Source: Flavobacteriales bacterium (GTDB lineage Bacteria; Bacteroidota; Bacteroidia; Flavobacteriales_F; PHOS-HE28). From it: DNA of 36,346 bases. Each line of letters begins with the position of its first letter. Within the stretch, counting starts at the first letter, position 1. The notes under the pieces are model-generated. The model was not told where the DNA came from. It did not search any database and saw nothing but the letters and a program-made list of their open reading frames with translations. Location of the stretch: contig JAGPDT010000029.1 in assembly GCA_018057455.1 (NCBI GenBank), positions 1-36,346 on the forward strand, read 5' to 3'. The position numbers and the translations under genes are program-made. Below, piece by piece: positions 1 to 8,077 of the stretch.

Positions 1-376
1 CCACGTTGGCACCGCGCTGGATGCCACGCATCTGTTCGCGGATGTTCGCCCCGCCGTACACCGGGACCACCTTGATGCCCGGCAGGTGCTTGGCGAAGTG
101 TTCGAGGTCCTTGGCGATCTGCACGCAGAGCTCCCGGGTGGGTGCCAGCACCAGGGCCTGGACATGCCGGACCTCCACATCGATGGCCTCCAGCAAGGGA
201 ATGCCGAAGGCGGCGGTCTTGCCCGTGCCGGTCTGCGCCAAGGCCACCACGTCACCCTGGCCTTGCAGGAGCATCGGTATCGTTCTGGCCTGTACGGGGG
301 TAGGCTCCTGGAAGCCGAGGTCGGTAAGGGCGCGTAGTATTTCGGCCCGGATACCGAGCGTTTCGAAGGAGGCCAT
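1..376 (-). CDS. DEAD-box ATP-dependent RNA helicase, N-terminal part (cut by window edge)
   Basis: The first 125 residues of a DEAD-box RNA helicase, an enzyme that unwinds or remodels RNA duplexes using ATP in the cytoplasm. Read on the minus strand from the ATG at 376, the protein shows the Q motif (LGFQEPTPVQ, then TIP), the Walker A/motif I segment AQTGTGKTAAF, motif Ia PTRELCVQ and the GG motif YGGANIREQ, in the right order and spacing. The DEAD box itself and the second RecA domain lie beyond base 1. The start is well placed because the Q motif normally begins within about 15-20 residues of the N-terminus and a good promoter box lies 49 bases upstream. Which paralogue (DeaD, RhlE, SrmB type) cannot be told from this part, so no symbol is given. 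Confidence 0.95.
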   Translation of the reverse strand, partial: MASFETLGIRAEILRALTDLGFQEPTPVQARTIPMLLQGQGDVVALAQTGTGKTAAFGIPLLEAIDVEVRHVQALVLAPTRELCVQIAKDLEHFAKHLPGIKVVPVYGGANIREQMRGIQRGANV

Positions 377-424
377 GGGAAGTTGAAGGGGGGAAATCCA
401 TTGCCGGTCTGGGCAACGGGGGCG

Positions 425-432
425 CAAAGGTA
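425..432 (-). promoter_or_regulatory. Bacteroidota -7 promoter box for the helicase gene
   Basis: On the minus strand this reads TACCTTTG, a full match to the Bacteroidota -7 consensus TAnnTTTG. It lies 48 bases before the helicase ATG in the 148-base divergent spacer (377-524). The -33 element is not clear: no TTG at the usual 17-20 base spacing, only TTC/TTT-rich sequence near 455-463. The placement supports a leader of about 45 bases. Confidence 0.6.
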
Positions 433-511
433 AGGGTTTGGGAATGAACGGGTGGAATGAAATGCAGGGCACCCGTCGGTAGGCGCCAAGGGCCGTGCGC
501 ACCAGCGCCCC

Positions 512-519
512 TACATTCG
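512..519 (+). promoter_or_regulatory. Promoter-like box five bases before the DUF4834 start
   Basis: TACATTCG differs by one base from the Bacteroidota -7 consensus TAnnTTTG. It ends five bases before the ATG at 525, so transcription would begin at or next to the start codon and give a leaderless mRNA for the DUF4834-YfhO operon. The same octamer occurs at 26775-26782 in front of another gene. Confidence 0.45.
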
Positions 520-524
520 CGGCG

Positions 525-782
525 ATGTACCTGTTATCGGCCAATGGCGCCTTGCGGACCATCCTCCTCCTGCTCATCCTATGGCAGCTTTTGCGGCTGT
601 GGATGAGGGTGCAGCAGGGCAAGCGCAACGGTAGCGGTGGAGCCACGCGTTGGAGCGCGGAGCCGCCGCGGCCCAAGGGCGATGTGCGCATCGAACGCCT
701 GGAAGAGACCGGGCACCGAGCCCCGCCCTTGGAGGCGGAGGACGCCGATTTTGAAGTGATCAAGGACAAACCCGACCATTGA
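525..782 (+). CDS. DUF4834 family small membrane protein
   Basis: An 85-residue protein with one hydrophobic N-terminal segment (about residues 8-24, ALRTILLLLILWQLLRLW) followed by a charged, Pro/Gly-rich tail that ends DADFEVIKDK. This build (one membrane anchor, a KGDVRIE segment, then an acidic tail ending in a D-[YF]-E-V-I-like motif) fits the DUF4834 family of Bacteroidota; no biochemical role is known to me. The ATG at 525 is preferred over a longer frame from 495 because it places the membrane segment at the N-terminus and follows a promoter-like box. Its stop overlaps the next gene's ATG by one base (TGATG), so translation is probably coupled to the YfhO protein. Confidence 0.75.
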   Translation: MYLLSANGALRTILLLLILWQLLRLWMRVQQGKRNGSGGATRWSAEPPRPKGDVRIERLEETGHRAPPLEAEDADFEVIKDKPDH

Positions 783-3604
783 TGAGCAATGTCTCCTGGA
801 AGAAATGGCTGCCTTACGCGTTGGCCATCGCGGCGTTCTTCGTGTTGGCCGTAGGCTACTTCAGCCCGGTGCTGGAAGGCAAGCAGCTGCGGCAGCAGGA
901 TATCACCCAGTACAAGGGCATGGCCCAGGAGATGGTGGAGCACCGCGAAGCCCACGAGGGGGATGAACCCCTGTGGACCGGCAGCATGTTCAGTGGCATG
1001 CCCGCCTACCAGATCGGCGTGCTGTGGCCGGCCAACGCACTCAACTGGCTGGAGTCGCTCATGCACGGTTTTCTGCCGCGGCCGGCCTCATTCATCTTTC
1101 TCTACTTCCTAGGCATGTTCATCCTGTTGAGTTGCCTGCGCGTGGATCCCTGGCTCGCGCTCATCGGGGCCATCGCCTTCGCCTTGTCCTCCTATTTCCT
1201 CATCATCATCCACGCAGGGCACAACAGCAAGGCCACGGCCGTGGGCTACATGCCCATGGTGCTGGGCGGACTGTACGTGTTGCTGCGCGGGCGCAAATTC
1301 CTGGGCGCGGCGCTGTTCGCTCTCTTCCTGGCCTTGCAGGTCCACGCCAACCACCTGCAGGTCACCTACTACCTGGCCTTGCTCCTGGCCCTCTTCGGCT
1401 TGGCCGAACTGGTACGCGCCGTGCGCGGTAGGCAACTGCCCGACTTCGGCACCCGTGCCGCGCTGGGCGTGGTGGCCATGGCCTTCGCCCTGCTGTGCAA
1501 CACCGGGTTGTTGTGGAGCACCTGGGAATACGGGCAGCTCACCACGCGCGGCAAGAGCGAGCTCACCATCGGACCCGATGGCGCACCCGACGTGGCCAAC
1601 AAGACCAATGGTCTGGACCGCGACTACGTGACGCACTGGAGCTACGGCAAACAGGAGAGCCTCTCCTTGTTGGTGCCCAACATCAAGGGCGGTGCCACCG
1701 GATCCATGATCCAAAGCCAGGAGGACTTGGCCGCCATCCAGGACCCCGGTTTCCGCAAGGCCGTGCTGGACATCTACCAAGGCGGTGGCTACGTGAACAA
1801 CTACTGGGGCGACCAGGAGTTCACCAGCGGACCCACTTATTTGGGCGCCGTGGTGGTGTTGCTCATGCTCCTGCTGCTCTCCGGCGCCGAGGCCCCTGCC
1901 CGCTGGTGGATGCTGGCGGCCATACCCGTGGTGGTGCTCATGGGCCAGATCGGCAGCCCGGTGGTGGTGGGCCTTCTGCTGATCGCCTACCTGCTGGCCG
2001 GTTTGTTCCTGTGGAAGGACACCCTGGCCTACGCGCTGTTCGCCGCCTTCGTGCTCACCCTGCTCCTCAGCTGGGGCAGCAACTTCATGCCCCTCACGGA
2101 TTTCTTCCTGGACCACGTGCCCGGCTACAACAAGTTCCGCGCGGTCACCATCATCCTGGTGATCGTGGAACTGGCCGCGCCCGTGCTGGGCGTGCTCTAC
2201 CTGCAGCGGCTCCTGGAACAGGGCAAGTGGGACAAGCCCACGGAGAAACGTTTCCTGCTCACCACCGGGGTGCTCGCCGTGGCGTTGCTGTTGTTGGCGG
2301 TGGCCCCGGCAAGTTTCCTCGATTTCTTCAGCGACAAGGAAGTGGCCCAGCTCAGCGCACAAGCGGCCACCGACCCCGGCACGCAGTCCTATATCGATAG
2401 CCTGAAGGCCCTGCGCACGGGCGTGGTCAGCGCCGATGCCTGGCGCAGCCTGCTGCTGGTGCTGCTCGGGGCAGGGCTGTTGTTCACCTTCGGCCGCCAA
2501 CGCATCGGCAAGGGCGTGCTGCTTGGCGGCATCGGCCTGCTGGTGCTCATCGACCTCTGGGGCGTGGACCGCCGCTGGGTGAACAACGACAAGGATGCCA
2601 AGGGGCAGTACATCGCCTGGGAAGACCAGAGCAGCAGCGACCGGCCCTACAAACCGCAACCTGCGGACATGGCCATCCTGCAGGCGGAAAGCAATGCGGC
2701 CACCGATGCCGACCACGAGCAGGCCTTGGCCCGGCTGAAGCAGGCCAAGAGCAAGCTCAGCGGCACGCAGCGCTTAGTGAGCAAGGAGGACGAAGTGTAC
2801 ACCCGCTTCGCCAGCCTGCGCCGCACCACCGATTTCCGCGTGCTGGCTTTGCGCGGCACCTTCCAGAGCACGCGGGAGAGCTACTTCCACAAGAGCGTCG
2901 GCGGCTACCACGGCGCCAAGCTCAAGCGCTACCAGGAGCTCATCGAGTTCCACCTCAGCCCGGAGATGGGCAACGTGATCGGCGCCTTCGGTGAGGGCGC
3001 CACCCTGCAGCGCATCGACAGCGTGCTGGCGCACCAGCCCGTGCTGAACATGCTCAACACCAAGTACATCATCTTCGCCGATGACCGGGCACCCATCCTC
3101 AACACCCATGCACTGGGCTCCGCCTGGTTCGTGGACGAGGTGCGCGAAGTGAAGAACGCCGACGAGGAGATCACCACCTTGGGCAAAATCGATCCGCGCC
3201 GCACCGCCATCGTGGATGCGCGCATGTTCGGCGAAGTGGCCGGGGCCGCCAAACCGGATCCCACGGCCAAAGCCTCCTTGACACAATACCGTACCAACGA
3301 GCTGATCTACAAGGTGAACAGCGCCAATGGCGGCGTGGTGGTCTTCAGCGAGATCTGGTACGGACCCGATTGGGTGGCCGAGATCGACGGCAAGCCGGTG
3401 CCGTACGTGCGTGCGGACTACGTGCTGCGCGCCATGAAAGTGCCCGCGGGCGAGCATACCGTGCGCTTCCACATCGTTAGCAAGCCGTACCTCATCGGTG
3501 GGCGCATCGCTTCGGTCAGTTCCTTTGTGCTGCTGTTGTTGGTGTTGTTGGTCATGGGGTTGGAGTGGAAGAAGGCGCGTGCGGTCGTTGAAAACCGTGA
3601 TTAG
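782..3604 (+). CDS. YfhO family large integral membrane protein
   Basis: A 940-residue polytopic membrane protein of the YfhO family. Members resemble GT-C glycosyltransferases and in Firmicutes are linked to glycosylation of envelope polymers; the exact substrate here is unknown. The first ~480 residues hold roughly a dozen hydrophobic segments beginning with YALAIAAFFVLAVGY, and more follow near 555-610. A soluble C-terminal domain (about 620-890) comes next, then a last helix (SFVLLLLVLLVMGLEW). The family signature near the end is clear: YGPDWVAEIDGKPVP followed by ADYVLRAMKVPAGEH, matching the usual YPGW...VDG...RA...VPAG pattern. The ATG at 782 is chosen over a TTG one codon earlier because it forms the TGATG overlap with DUF4834. 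Downstream lie a glycosyltransferase and a flippase, which supports a role in glycan assembly. Confidence 0.92.
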   Translation: MSNVSWKKWLPYALAIAAFFVLAVGYFSPVLEGKQLRQQDITQYKGMAQEMVEHREAHEGDEPLWTGSMFSGMPAYQIGVLWPANALNWLESLMHGFLPRPASFIFLYFLGMFILLSCLRVDPWLALIGAIAFALSSYFLIIIHAGHNSKATAVGYMPMVLGGLYVLLRGRKFLGAALFALFLALQVHANHLQVTYYLALLLALFGLAELVRAVRGRQLPDFGTRAALGVVAMAFALLCNTGLLWSTWEYGQLTTRGKSELTIGPDGAPDVANKTNGLDRDYVTHWSYGKQESLSLLVPNIKGGATGSMIQSQEDLAAIQDPGFRKAVLDIYQGGGYVNNYWGDQEFTSGPTYLGAVVVLLMLLLLSGAEAPARWWMLAAIPVVVLMGQIGSPVVVGLLLIAYLLAGLFLWKDTLAYALFAAFVLTLLLSWGSNFMPLTDFFLDHVPGYNKFRAVTIILVIVELAAPVLGVLYLQRLLEQGKWDKPTEKRFLLTTGVLAVALLLLAVAPASFLDFFSDKEVAQLSAQAATDPGTQSYIDSLKALRTGVVSADAWRSLLLVLLGAGLLFTFGRQRIGKGVLLGGIGLLVLIDLWGVDRRWVNNDKDAKGQYIAWEDQSSSDRPYKPQPADMAILQAESNAATDADHEQALARLKQAKSKLSGTQRLVSKEDEVYTRFASLRRTTDFRVLALRGTFQSTRESYFHKSVGGYHGAKLKRYQELIEFHLSPEMGNVIGAFGEGATLQRIDSVLAHQPVLNMLNTKYIIFADDRAPILNTHALGSAWFVDEVREVKNADEEITTLGKIDPRRTAIVDARMFGEVAGAAKPDPTAKASLTQYRTNELIYKVNSANGGVVVFSEIWYGPDWVAEIDGKPVPYVRADYVLRAMKVPAGEHTVRFHIVSKPYLIGGRIASVSSFVLLLLVLLVMGLEWKKARAVVENRD

Positions 3605-3665
3605 TTGTCAGTTGTTGGTTGCCAGGCTGGCGGCGACACACCTCCACGATCTGACAACTGACAAC
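3604..3665. repeat. Inverted repeat with 15-bp stem between YfhO and glycosyltransferase genes
   Basis: The arm GTTGTCAGTTGT (3604-3615) is perfectly complementary to ACAACTGACAAC (3654-3665). Three more pairs, two of them G-U, extend the stem to 15 bp (3604-3618 with 3651-3665) around a 32-base loop. The first arm begins on the last base of the YfhO stop codon. Each arm contains repeats of a GTTGTCAG-type unit. There is no T-tract after it, so a simple terminator is not well supported; an RNA-stability or attenuating hairpin, or a dispersed repeat, is as likely. Confidence 0.7.
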
Positions 3666-3692
3666 CGCTCCGGGACATAGCCCACCCAAACC

Positions 3693-4961
3693 ATGAAACG
3701 CGTCCTCATCATCACCTACTACTGGCCGCCCAACGGCGGGGCCGGGGTGTACCGGTGGCTGAAGCTGAGCAAACTGTTGCCGGGGCACGGATGGCATCCG
3801 GTGATCTGCACGCCGGAAAACCCGGAGGTGATCGCCGATGATCCCGGTCTGCTGAAAGATGTGCGCAGCGACATCGAAGTGGTGAAGCGGCCCATCACCG
3901 AACCCTTCAACGTGTACAAGCGCTTCACGGGCCGCAGCACCAAGGAGAAGGTGCAAGTGGGCTTCCTCAACGAAAAGAAACAAGGTGGTTGGAAGGAAGA
4001 CTTCGCGCTGTGGGTGCGCAGCAACTTCTTCATTCCCGATGCACGGGTGTGGTGGGTGCGCCCGTCGGTGAAATTCCTGAAAGAGTATCTGAAGCAGCAC
4101 CCCGTGGACGCCATCATCACCACCGGCCCTCCGCACAGCATGCACCTCATTGGGCTGGGCCTGAAACGTGCGCTGGGCGTGAAGTGGATCGCCGATTTCC
4201 GGGACCCGTGGACGGACATCGACTTCTACGCCCAACTGAAGTTGACCCGATGGGCCGATGCCAGGCACAAGCGCCTGGAAGGGGAGGTGCTGCGCGAAGC
4301 GGACAGGGTGCTGTGCGTAAGCTGGCACTGGGCGGCAGACTTGGAAAAGCTCGGTGCCAAGCACGTTGAGGTGATCACCAATGGCTACGATCCCGATGAC
4401 CTGCCCACCCCGCCGGAGCCGGTGGATGAGGCGTTCAGCCTGGTACACATCGGATCGCTTTCGCCCTCGCGCAATGCGCCGGAGCTGTGGAAGGCCTTGA
4501 AGATGCTCTGCGATGAAGATCCCGCCTTCGCCGCGAAATTCAAGCTGCGCTTCGTCGGCCCGGTGGACCACACCATTGCGGAAAGCGTAGCGGAGGCCGG
4601 GCTGGGCGCGCACTTGGAGCGCACGGGCCGGGTAACGCACGAAGAGGCCATGCGCCACATGCAACGCGCACGCGCCCTGCTGTTGCTGGTGAACGACACG
4701 CCCAACCTAATGGGCATTTTGCCGGGCAAGCTCTTTGAATACGTCAGTACTGGAAAGCCCATCCTCGGCGTGGGCCCGGTGGAGGGCGATGTGTCCCGCG
4801 TGCTGGACCAATCGCCCCACGCGGTGATCGACCGGCCCGGCCTGATGGAACAGCGCGAGCGGATCAAGGGCATGTTCACCGCACCGGAGAGCCGGCCCGA
4901 TCCGAGGTGGTCCAGGGCGGCCACGGCCCTCCAGGTGGGGGAAACTTTGGACCGGCTTTGA
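3693..4961 (+). CDS. Glycosyltransferase, GT4-like (GT-B fold)
   Basis: A 422-residue protein with the two-domain layout of GT-B glycosyltransferases, which move a sugar from a nucleotide donor to a lipid-linked or polymeric acceptor at the cytoplasmic face of the inner membrane. The N-terminal strand VLIITYYWPPNGGAGVYRW, the mid-domain motif WIADFRDPWTD (about 165-176) and the C-terminal LPGKLFEYVSTGKPIL (about 345-360) are typical of a glycosyl-transferase-4-like subfamily. Two further proteins in the window (33070-34335 and 34642-36042) have the same three signatures. It lies 88 bases after YfhO, behind a hairpin, and 28 bases before a flippase, so it probably belongs to that operon. Donor and acceptor cannot be inferred. 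Confidence 0.9.
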   Translation: MKRVLIITYYWPPNGGAGVYRWLKLSKLLPGHGWHPVICTPENPEVIADDPGLLKDVRSDIEVVKRPITEPFNVYKRFTGRSTKEKVQVGFLNEKKQGGWKEDFALWVRSNFFIPDARVWWVRPSVKFLKEYLKQHPVDAIITTGPPHSMHLIGLGLKRALGVKWIADFRDPWTDIDFYAQLKLTRWADARHKRLEGEVLREADRVLCVSWHWAADLEKLGAKHVEVITNGYDPDDLPTPPEPVDEAFSLVHIGSLSPSRNAPELWKALKMLCDEDPAFAAKFKLRFVGPVDHTIAESVAEAGLGAHLERTGRVTHEEAMRHMQRARALLLLVNDTPNLMGILPGKLFEYVSTGKPILGVGPVEGDVSRVLDQSPHAVIDRPGLMEQRERIKGMFTAPESRPDPRWSRAATALQVGETLDRL

Positions 4962-4989
4962 CGGAAGCCATGCGCATCTTGCGATCTGA

Positions 4990-6480
4990 ATGGGCATCGT
5001 AGCGCGCCAAGCCACATGGAACACCCTGCTCACCGTAGTGGGCATGGGTTTGGGCTTCGTCAACATGGCCCTGCTTTTTCCGCGGCTGCTCACGCCCGAC
5101 GAGTTCGGCCTCACCCGGCTGCTGGTGAGCGTGGCCGTGGTAGCGGCACAGATCGCCCACCTCGGCGGGGAGAGCACCGTGATCCGCTATTTCCCGTACT
5201 TCCGCGACAAGGCCAATGGCCACCGGGGACTTTTCGGCCTGATCCTGGGCGTGGCCACGGCGGGTGGCCTCATCGCCATGTTGGTGCTCGCCGTTTTTCA
5301 TGATCGCTTCGTGCTTTGGTTCAACGACGGCAGCGGCCTCTACCGGCGCTACGGCATGCTGGTACTGCCCCTGGTGATGGCGGAGGTATGGCTGCTGGTG
5401 CTGCGCGGGTTCAGCCGGGCGGTGCACCGCAGCATTGCACCCGTCTTTGCCCGCGAGTTCCTGTTGCGGGTGCTGCAAACGGCGCTGATCGCGGCATACG
5501 CGTTGTTGGACATGGGCTTCACCCTGTTCCTGTGGCTGTACGTGGCCACCTTCGCGCTCACCACCGGCGTGCTCCTGTTCGATCTGTGGCGCGCCGGTGA
5601 GTTCAAGTTGGGTCTGGGCAACATGCGCGTGGGCTGGCGAATGCAGCGCAGCATGGCCAGGTACGGCCTGTTCACCTTCGGCAGCGGGCTGGCGGCGATC
5701 GCGGTGGGCAACATCGACCAGGTGATGATCGGTGCCATGCTGCACAACGGCCTTTCCTACGTGGCCTACTATGCCGTGGCCATGTTCCTGGCCAGTGTGA
5801 TCATGCTGCCCGCACGGGCCTTGATGCAACCCGTGATCCCCTTGCTTGCCGAGGCCTGGAAGCTACGCGACCAGGCCACGGTACAGATGCTCTATCAGCG
5901 CACGGCGATCATTCAGCTGGTGGTGGCCGCGTTCATCTTCCTGTGCCTATGGGCCAACGTGGATGCCTTGTTCAGTTTCCTGGATCCCGTTTATGCCGTG
6001 GGCAAGCCCGTGCTGTTGATCCTGGGGGTCACCAACGTGCTGAGCCTTTCCGGCGGCCTCGGCGCAGGGGTCATCAACACCTCCCGCAGCTATTGGTTCG
6101 ATGCGGCAAGTGGATCGGTACTGCTCGTGCTGACCATTGTGCTGGACTATGTGCTGATCCTGCTCTGGGGCCTGACCGGGGCGGCCTGGAGCACCTTTTT
6201 CTCCATTGTGGTGGTGGTGGGCTGGCGCATCGTGTTCCTCTACCGGAAGTTCAAGTTGTGGCCTTTTGATGGCCAAACCCTGCGGGCTTCAGGCCTGATC
6301 TTGGTGATGTTTGCCGCCTTTGCGTGGTTGCCGCACCGCGGCCCTGTCCTGGTGGACATCGTCTGGCGCACCTTACTGTTGGGGGTGGTGTACTGGCCGT
6401 TGGTCCACTTGCTGGGCATTGCCCCGGAGGTGTGTGCGCAGGCATTGAAGTTGGTGCGCAACCTGGTCGGCAAGGCCTGA
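4990..6480 (+). CDS. Polysaccharide flippase (Wzx-like, MOP superfamily)
   Basis: A 496-residue, very hydrophobic protein with about 12-14 membrane segments spread over its length, starting GIVARQATWNTLLTVVGMGL. That N-terminal pattern (short cytoplasmic lead, then a helix ending in LLFPRLLTPDEFGLTRLL) is characteristic of Wzx/RfbX-type oligosaccharide flippases of the MOP superfamily, which turn undecaprenyl-linked glycan units across the inner membrane. Length fits the family (about 420-500). It is the last plus-strand gene of the first glycan operon and converges on a methyltransferase, with a hairpin between them. A second flippase lies at 31531-32895. Specificity is not visible. Confidence 0.9.
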   Translation: MGIVARQATWNTLLTVVGMGLGFVNMALLFPRLLTPDEFGLTRLLVSVAVVAAQIAHLGGESTVIRYFPYFRDKANGHRGLFGLILGVATAGGLIAMLVLAVFHDRFVLWFNDGSGLYRRYGMLVLPLVMAEVWLLVLRGFSRAVHRSIAPVFAREFLLRVLQTALIAAYALLDMGFTLFLWLYVATFALTTGVLLFDLWRAGEFKLGLGNMRVGWRMQRSMARYGLFTFGSGLAAIAVGNIDQVMIGAMLHNGLSYVAYYAVAMFLASVIMLPARALMQPVIPLLAEAWKLRDQATVQMLYQRTAIIQLVVAAFIFLCLWANVDALFSFLDPVYAVGKPVLLILGVTNVLSLSGGLGAGVINTSRSYWFDAASGSVLLVLTIVLDYVLILLWGLTGAAWSTFFSIVVVVGWRIVFLYRKFKLWPFDGQTLRASGLILVMFAAFAWLPHRGPVLVDIVWRTLLLGVVYWPLVHLLGIAPEVCAQALKLVRNLVGKA

Positions 6481-6487
6481 ACCCCTT

Positions 6488-6517
6488 CCACCGGGGCTAT
6501 CCGCTAGGCCCCGGTGG
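6488..6517. terminator. GC-rich hairpin between convergent genes
   Basis: A perfect 10-bp stem (CCACCGGGGC at 6488-6497 with GCCCCGGTGG at 6508-6517) around a 10-base loop. It lies just after the flippase stop and overlaps the last codons of the methyltransferase on the other strand. Neither side has a T-tract, so if it ends transcription it is not a textbook intrinsic terminator. Position between convergent genes is the main support. Confidence 0.5.
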
Positions 6518-7181
6518 GCAATTCCTGGATCGCGAAGCTCAGGTGACGGTCCGTTTCGTGCGTCAGGAGGATCAGCTCCCAGTTGTGCTTCACACAGAAC
6601 TCGTGGACGGCCTCCACCACGCCATAGCGCACACCACCGTCCCAGTTGCCGGTGATGTAGTCGTGCCCCGCGATGATGCCGCCCGGTTTCACCTTGGTGC
6701 GGGCCAGATCCAGTTCCGCAGCCGTCACTTCATACCCATGGTCGGTATCGACGTAGATCCAATCGAACTGCTGCTCCTTGAACCGGGGCAGAACGTCCGT
6801 TGAAAGCCCCAGGTCGATCACCACGCGGCCTTCGCCGATCTGTTTCCGGAAACGATCTTCCACGCGCACCCTTCCGGAAGCATAGCGCTCGCTGCCCCAG
6901 AAGTCAACGAGATGGAGTTTGTCGGGCTTGCAGATCTCCAGGATCATGGCGGAAAAGTCGCCGTATGCCACCCCCAGTTCGGCCACCTCGCCCCCTTTCG
7001 GGAAGGCATCCAGGAAGGCGCTCCTGTCCAGTACCACCCGGAGGTTACGGATGTGGCGTGCTTCCAATTCCACCAGGGGGATACGGCTGCTCTGCGCTTT
7101 CCGCACCTTGTTCAGCAGGCGGTTCAATGCGCGGTAGGCCGGCTTGGCCACACGCTTAGGAATCAGGTCGATCTTGGACAT
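6504..7181 (-). CDS. Class I SAM-dependent methyltransferase
   Basis: A 225-residue protein with a Rossmann-type SAM-binding domain of the Methyltransf_24 kind. Motif I is AELGVAYGDFS (67-77), the acidic end of strand 2 is LVDFWG (91-96), and the strand-4 region is WIYVDTDHGYE (141-151), followed by KPGGIIAGHDY (165-175). The D145/H148 and H173/D174 residues resemble metal-ligand positions of related sugar and O-methyltransferases. The first ~45 residues are basic with no signal peptide, so it should act in the cytoplasm. Context (flippase on one side, TylF-like methyltransferase on the other) suggests a sugar or glycan-precursor substrate, but this is inferred. Start at 7181 gives a natural N-terminus; it is transcribed divergently from the TylF-like gene. 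Confidence 0.85.
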   Translation of the reverse strand: MSKIDLIPKRVAKPAYRALNRLLNKVRKAQSSRIPLVELEARHIRNLRVVLDRSAFLDAFPKGGEVAELGVAYGDFSAMILEICKPDKLHLVDFWGSERYASGRVRVEDRFRKQIGEGRVVIDLGLSTDVLPRFKEQQFDWIYVDTDHGYEVTAAELDLARTKVKPGGIIAGHDYITGNWDGGVRYGVVEAVHEFCVKHNWELILLTHETDRHLSFAIQELPTGA

Positions 7182-7280
7182 CCACGGGAATCTGAGCGGC
7201 GCAAGTTAGTTTTCGACCCCCAAGCGCACGACCACCGGAAGGAATCCGGGCAGGGCACCTAACGGGGTCATCCTCTTCCC

Positions 7281-8060
7281 ATGGGAAACAGCATTGCGGC
7301 GAAAGTCTTGAGGAACTCCGGCCAATGGCTGCTGAAGCAAAGTGGCACTGAAGTGCGGGATCCCGCCTTGATGGACGATCCGGTGTTCACCGAACTGTAC
7401 GCGCGCTGTGAGCCGTTCACCATGACCTCCCGTGAACGCCTGTTCGCCCTCTTTTCCGCTTGCATGCATATCGTGGATGCAAAAATGGAAGGGGCATTTG
7501 TGGAATGTGGTGTCTGGAAGGGGGGAAGTGCGATGATGATGGCGGCCTGCCTGAAGCACAGAGGTATTATCGACAGGGACTTGTATCTCTTCGATACGTT
7601 CGAAGGCATGTCCAAGCCGGAGGACATCGACCGCACCTTCACCGGTGAGCGGGCCAGCGGAACATTTGAGCAAACAGCCATTGCGGAGGATGCGTCGGAT
7701 TGGTGTCGATCTCCGTATGAGGAAGTGTTGAACAACATGGCAAGCACAGGCTACCCTACGGAAAGGATCCATTTGGTCAAAGGCAAGGTGGAGGACACGT
7801 TGCCATCGGCTCTTCCCGCGCAGCGAATTGCGTTGCTCCGGCTGGACACGGACTGGTATTCCTCCACGCGGCATGAACTGGTTCATTTGTACCCCCGGTT
7901 GGTGCAACATGGCGTGCTCATCATCGACGATTTTGGCCATTGGGAAGGTGCCCGGAAAGCCGTGCTGGAGTATTTCAGCGAACACGGCGTCCACATGTTG
8001 CTGAACAGGATCGATTATACCGGACGCATCGGCATCAAGTCCGATGGACCGATGGGTTGA
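7281..8060 (+). CDS. TylF/MycF family O-methyltransferase
   Basis: A 259-residue member of the TylF/MycF family, Mg-dependent SAM methyltransferases first known for methylating deoxysugar hydroxyls of macrolides and frequent in bacterial polysaccharide loci. Visible hallmarks are FVECGVWKGGSA (motif I, 73-84), LFDTFEGMS (103-111), the LDTDWYSST segment (188-196) and IIDDFGHWEGARKAV (214-228), which carries the family's metal-binding acidic residues (D189 or D191, D216, D217). The protein is full length for the family and has no signal peptide. Its likely job is O-methylation of a sugar in the neighbouring glycan pathway; the actual acceptor is unknown. It converges on the SDR gene, with 17 bases between them. 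Confidence 0.92.
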   Translation: MGNSIAAKVLRNSGQWLLKQSGTEVRDPALMDDPVFTELYARCEPFTMTSRERLFALFSACMHIVDAKMEGAFVECGVWKGGSAMMMAACLKHRGIIDRDLYLFDTFEGMSKPEDIDRTFTGERASGTFEQTAIAEDASDWCRSPYEEVLNNMASTGYPTERIHLVKGKVEDTLPSALPAQRIALLRLDTDWYSSTRHELVHLYPRLVQHGVLIIDDFGHWEGARKAVLEYFSEHGVHMLLNRIDYTGRIGIKSDGPMG

Positions 8061-8077
8061 CCTTCGGCCAAAGGGGT

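Noticed and set aside
1109-2716. A 535-codon minus-strand open frame
   Set aside because: Antisense to the YfhO gene; Gln/His/Gly-rich composition expected from a shadow frame and no domain signature.
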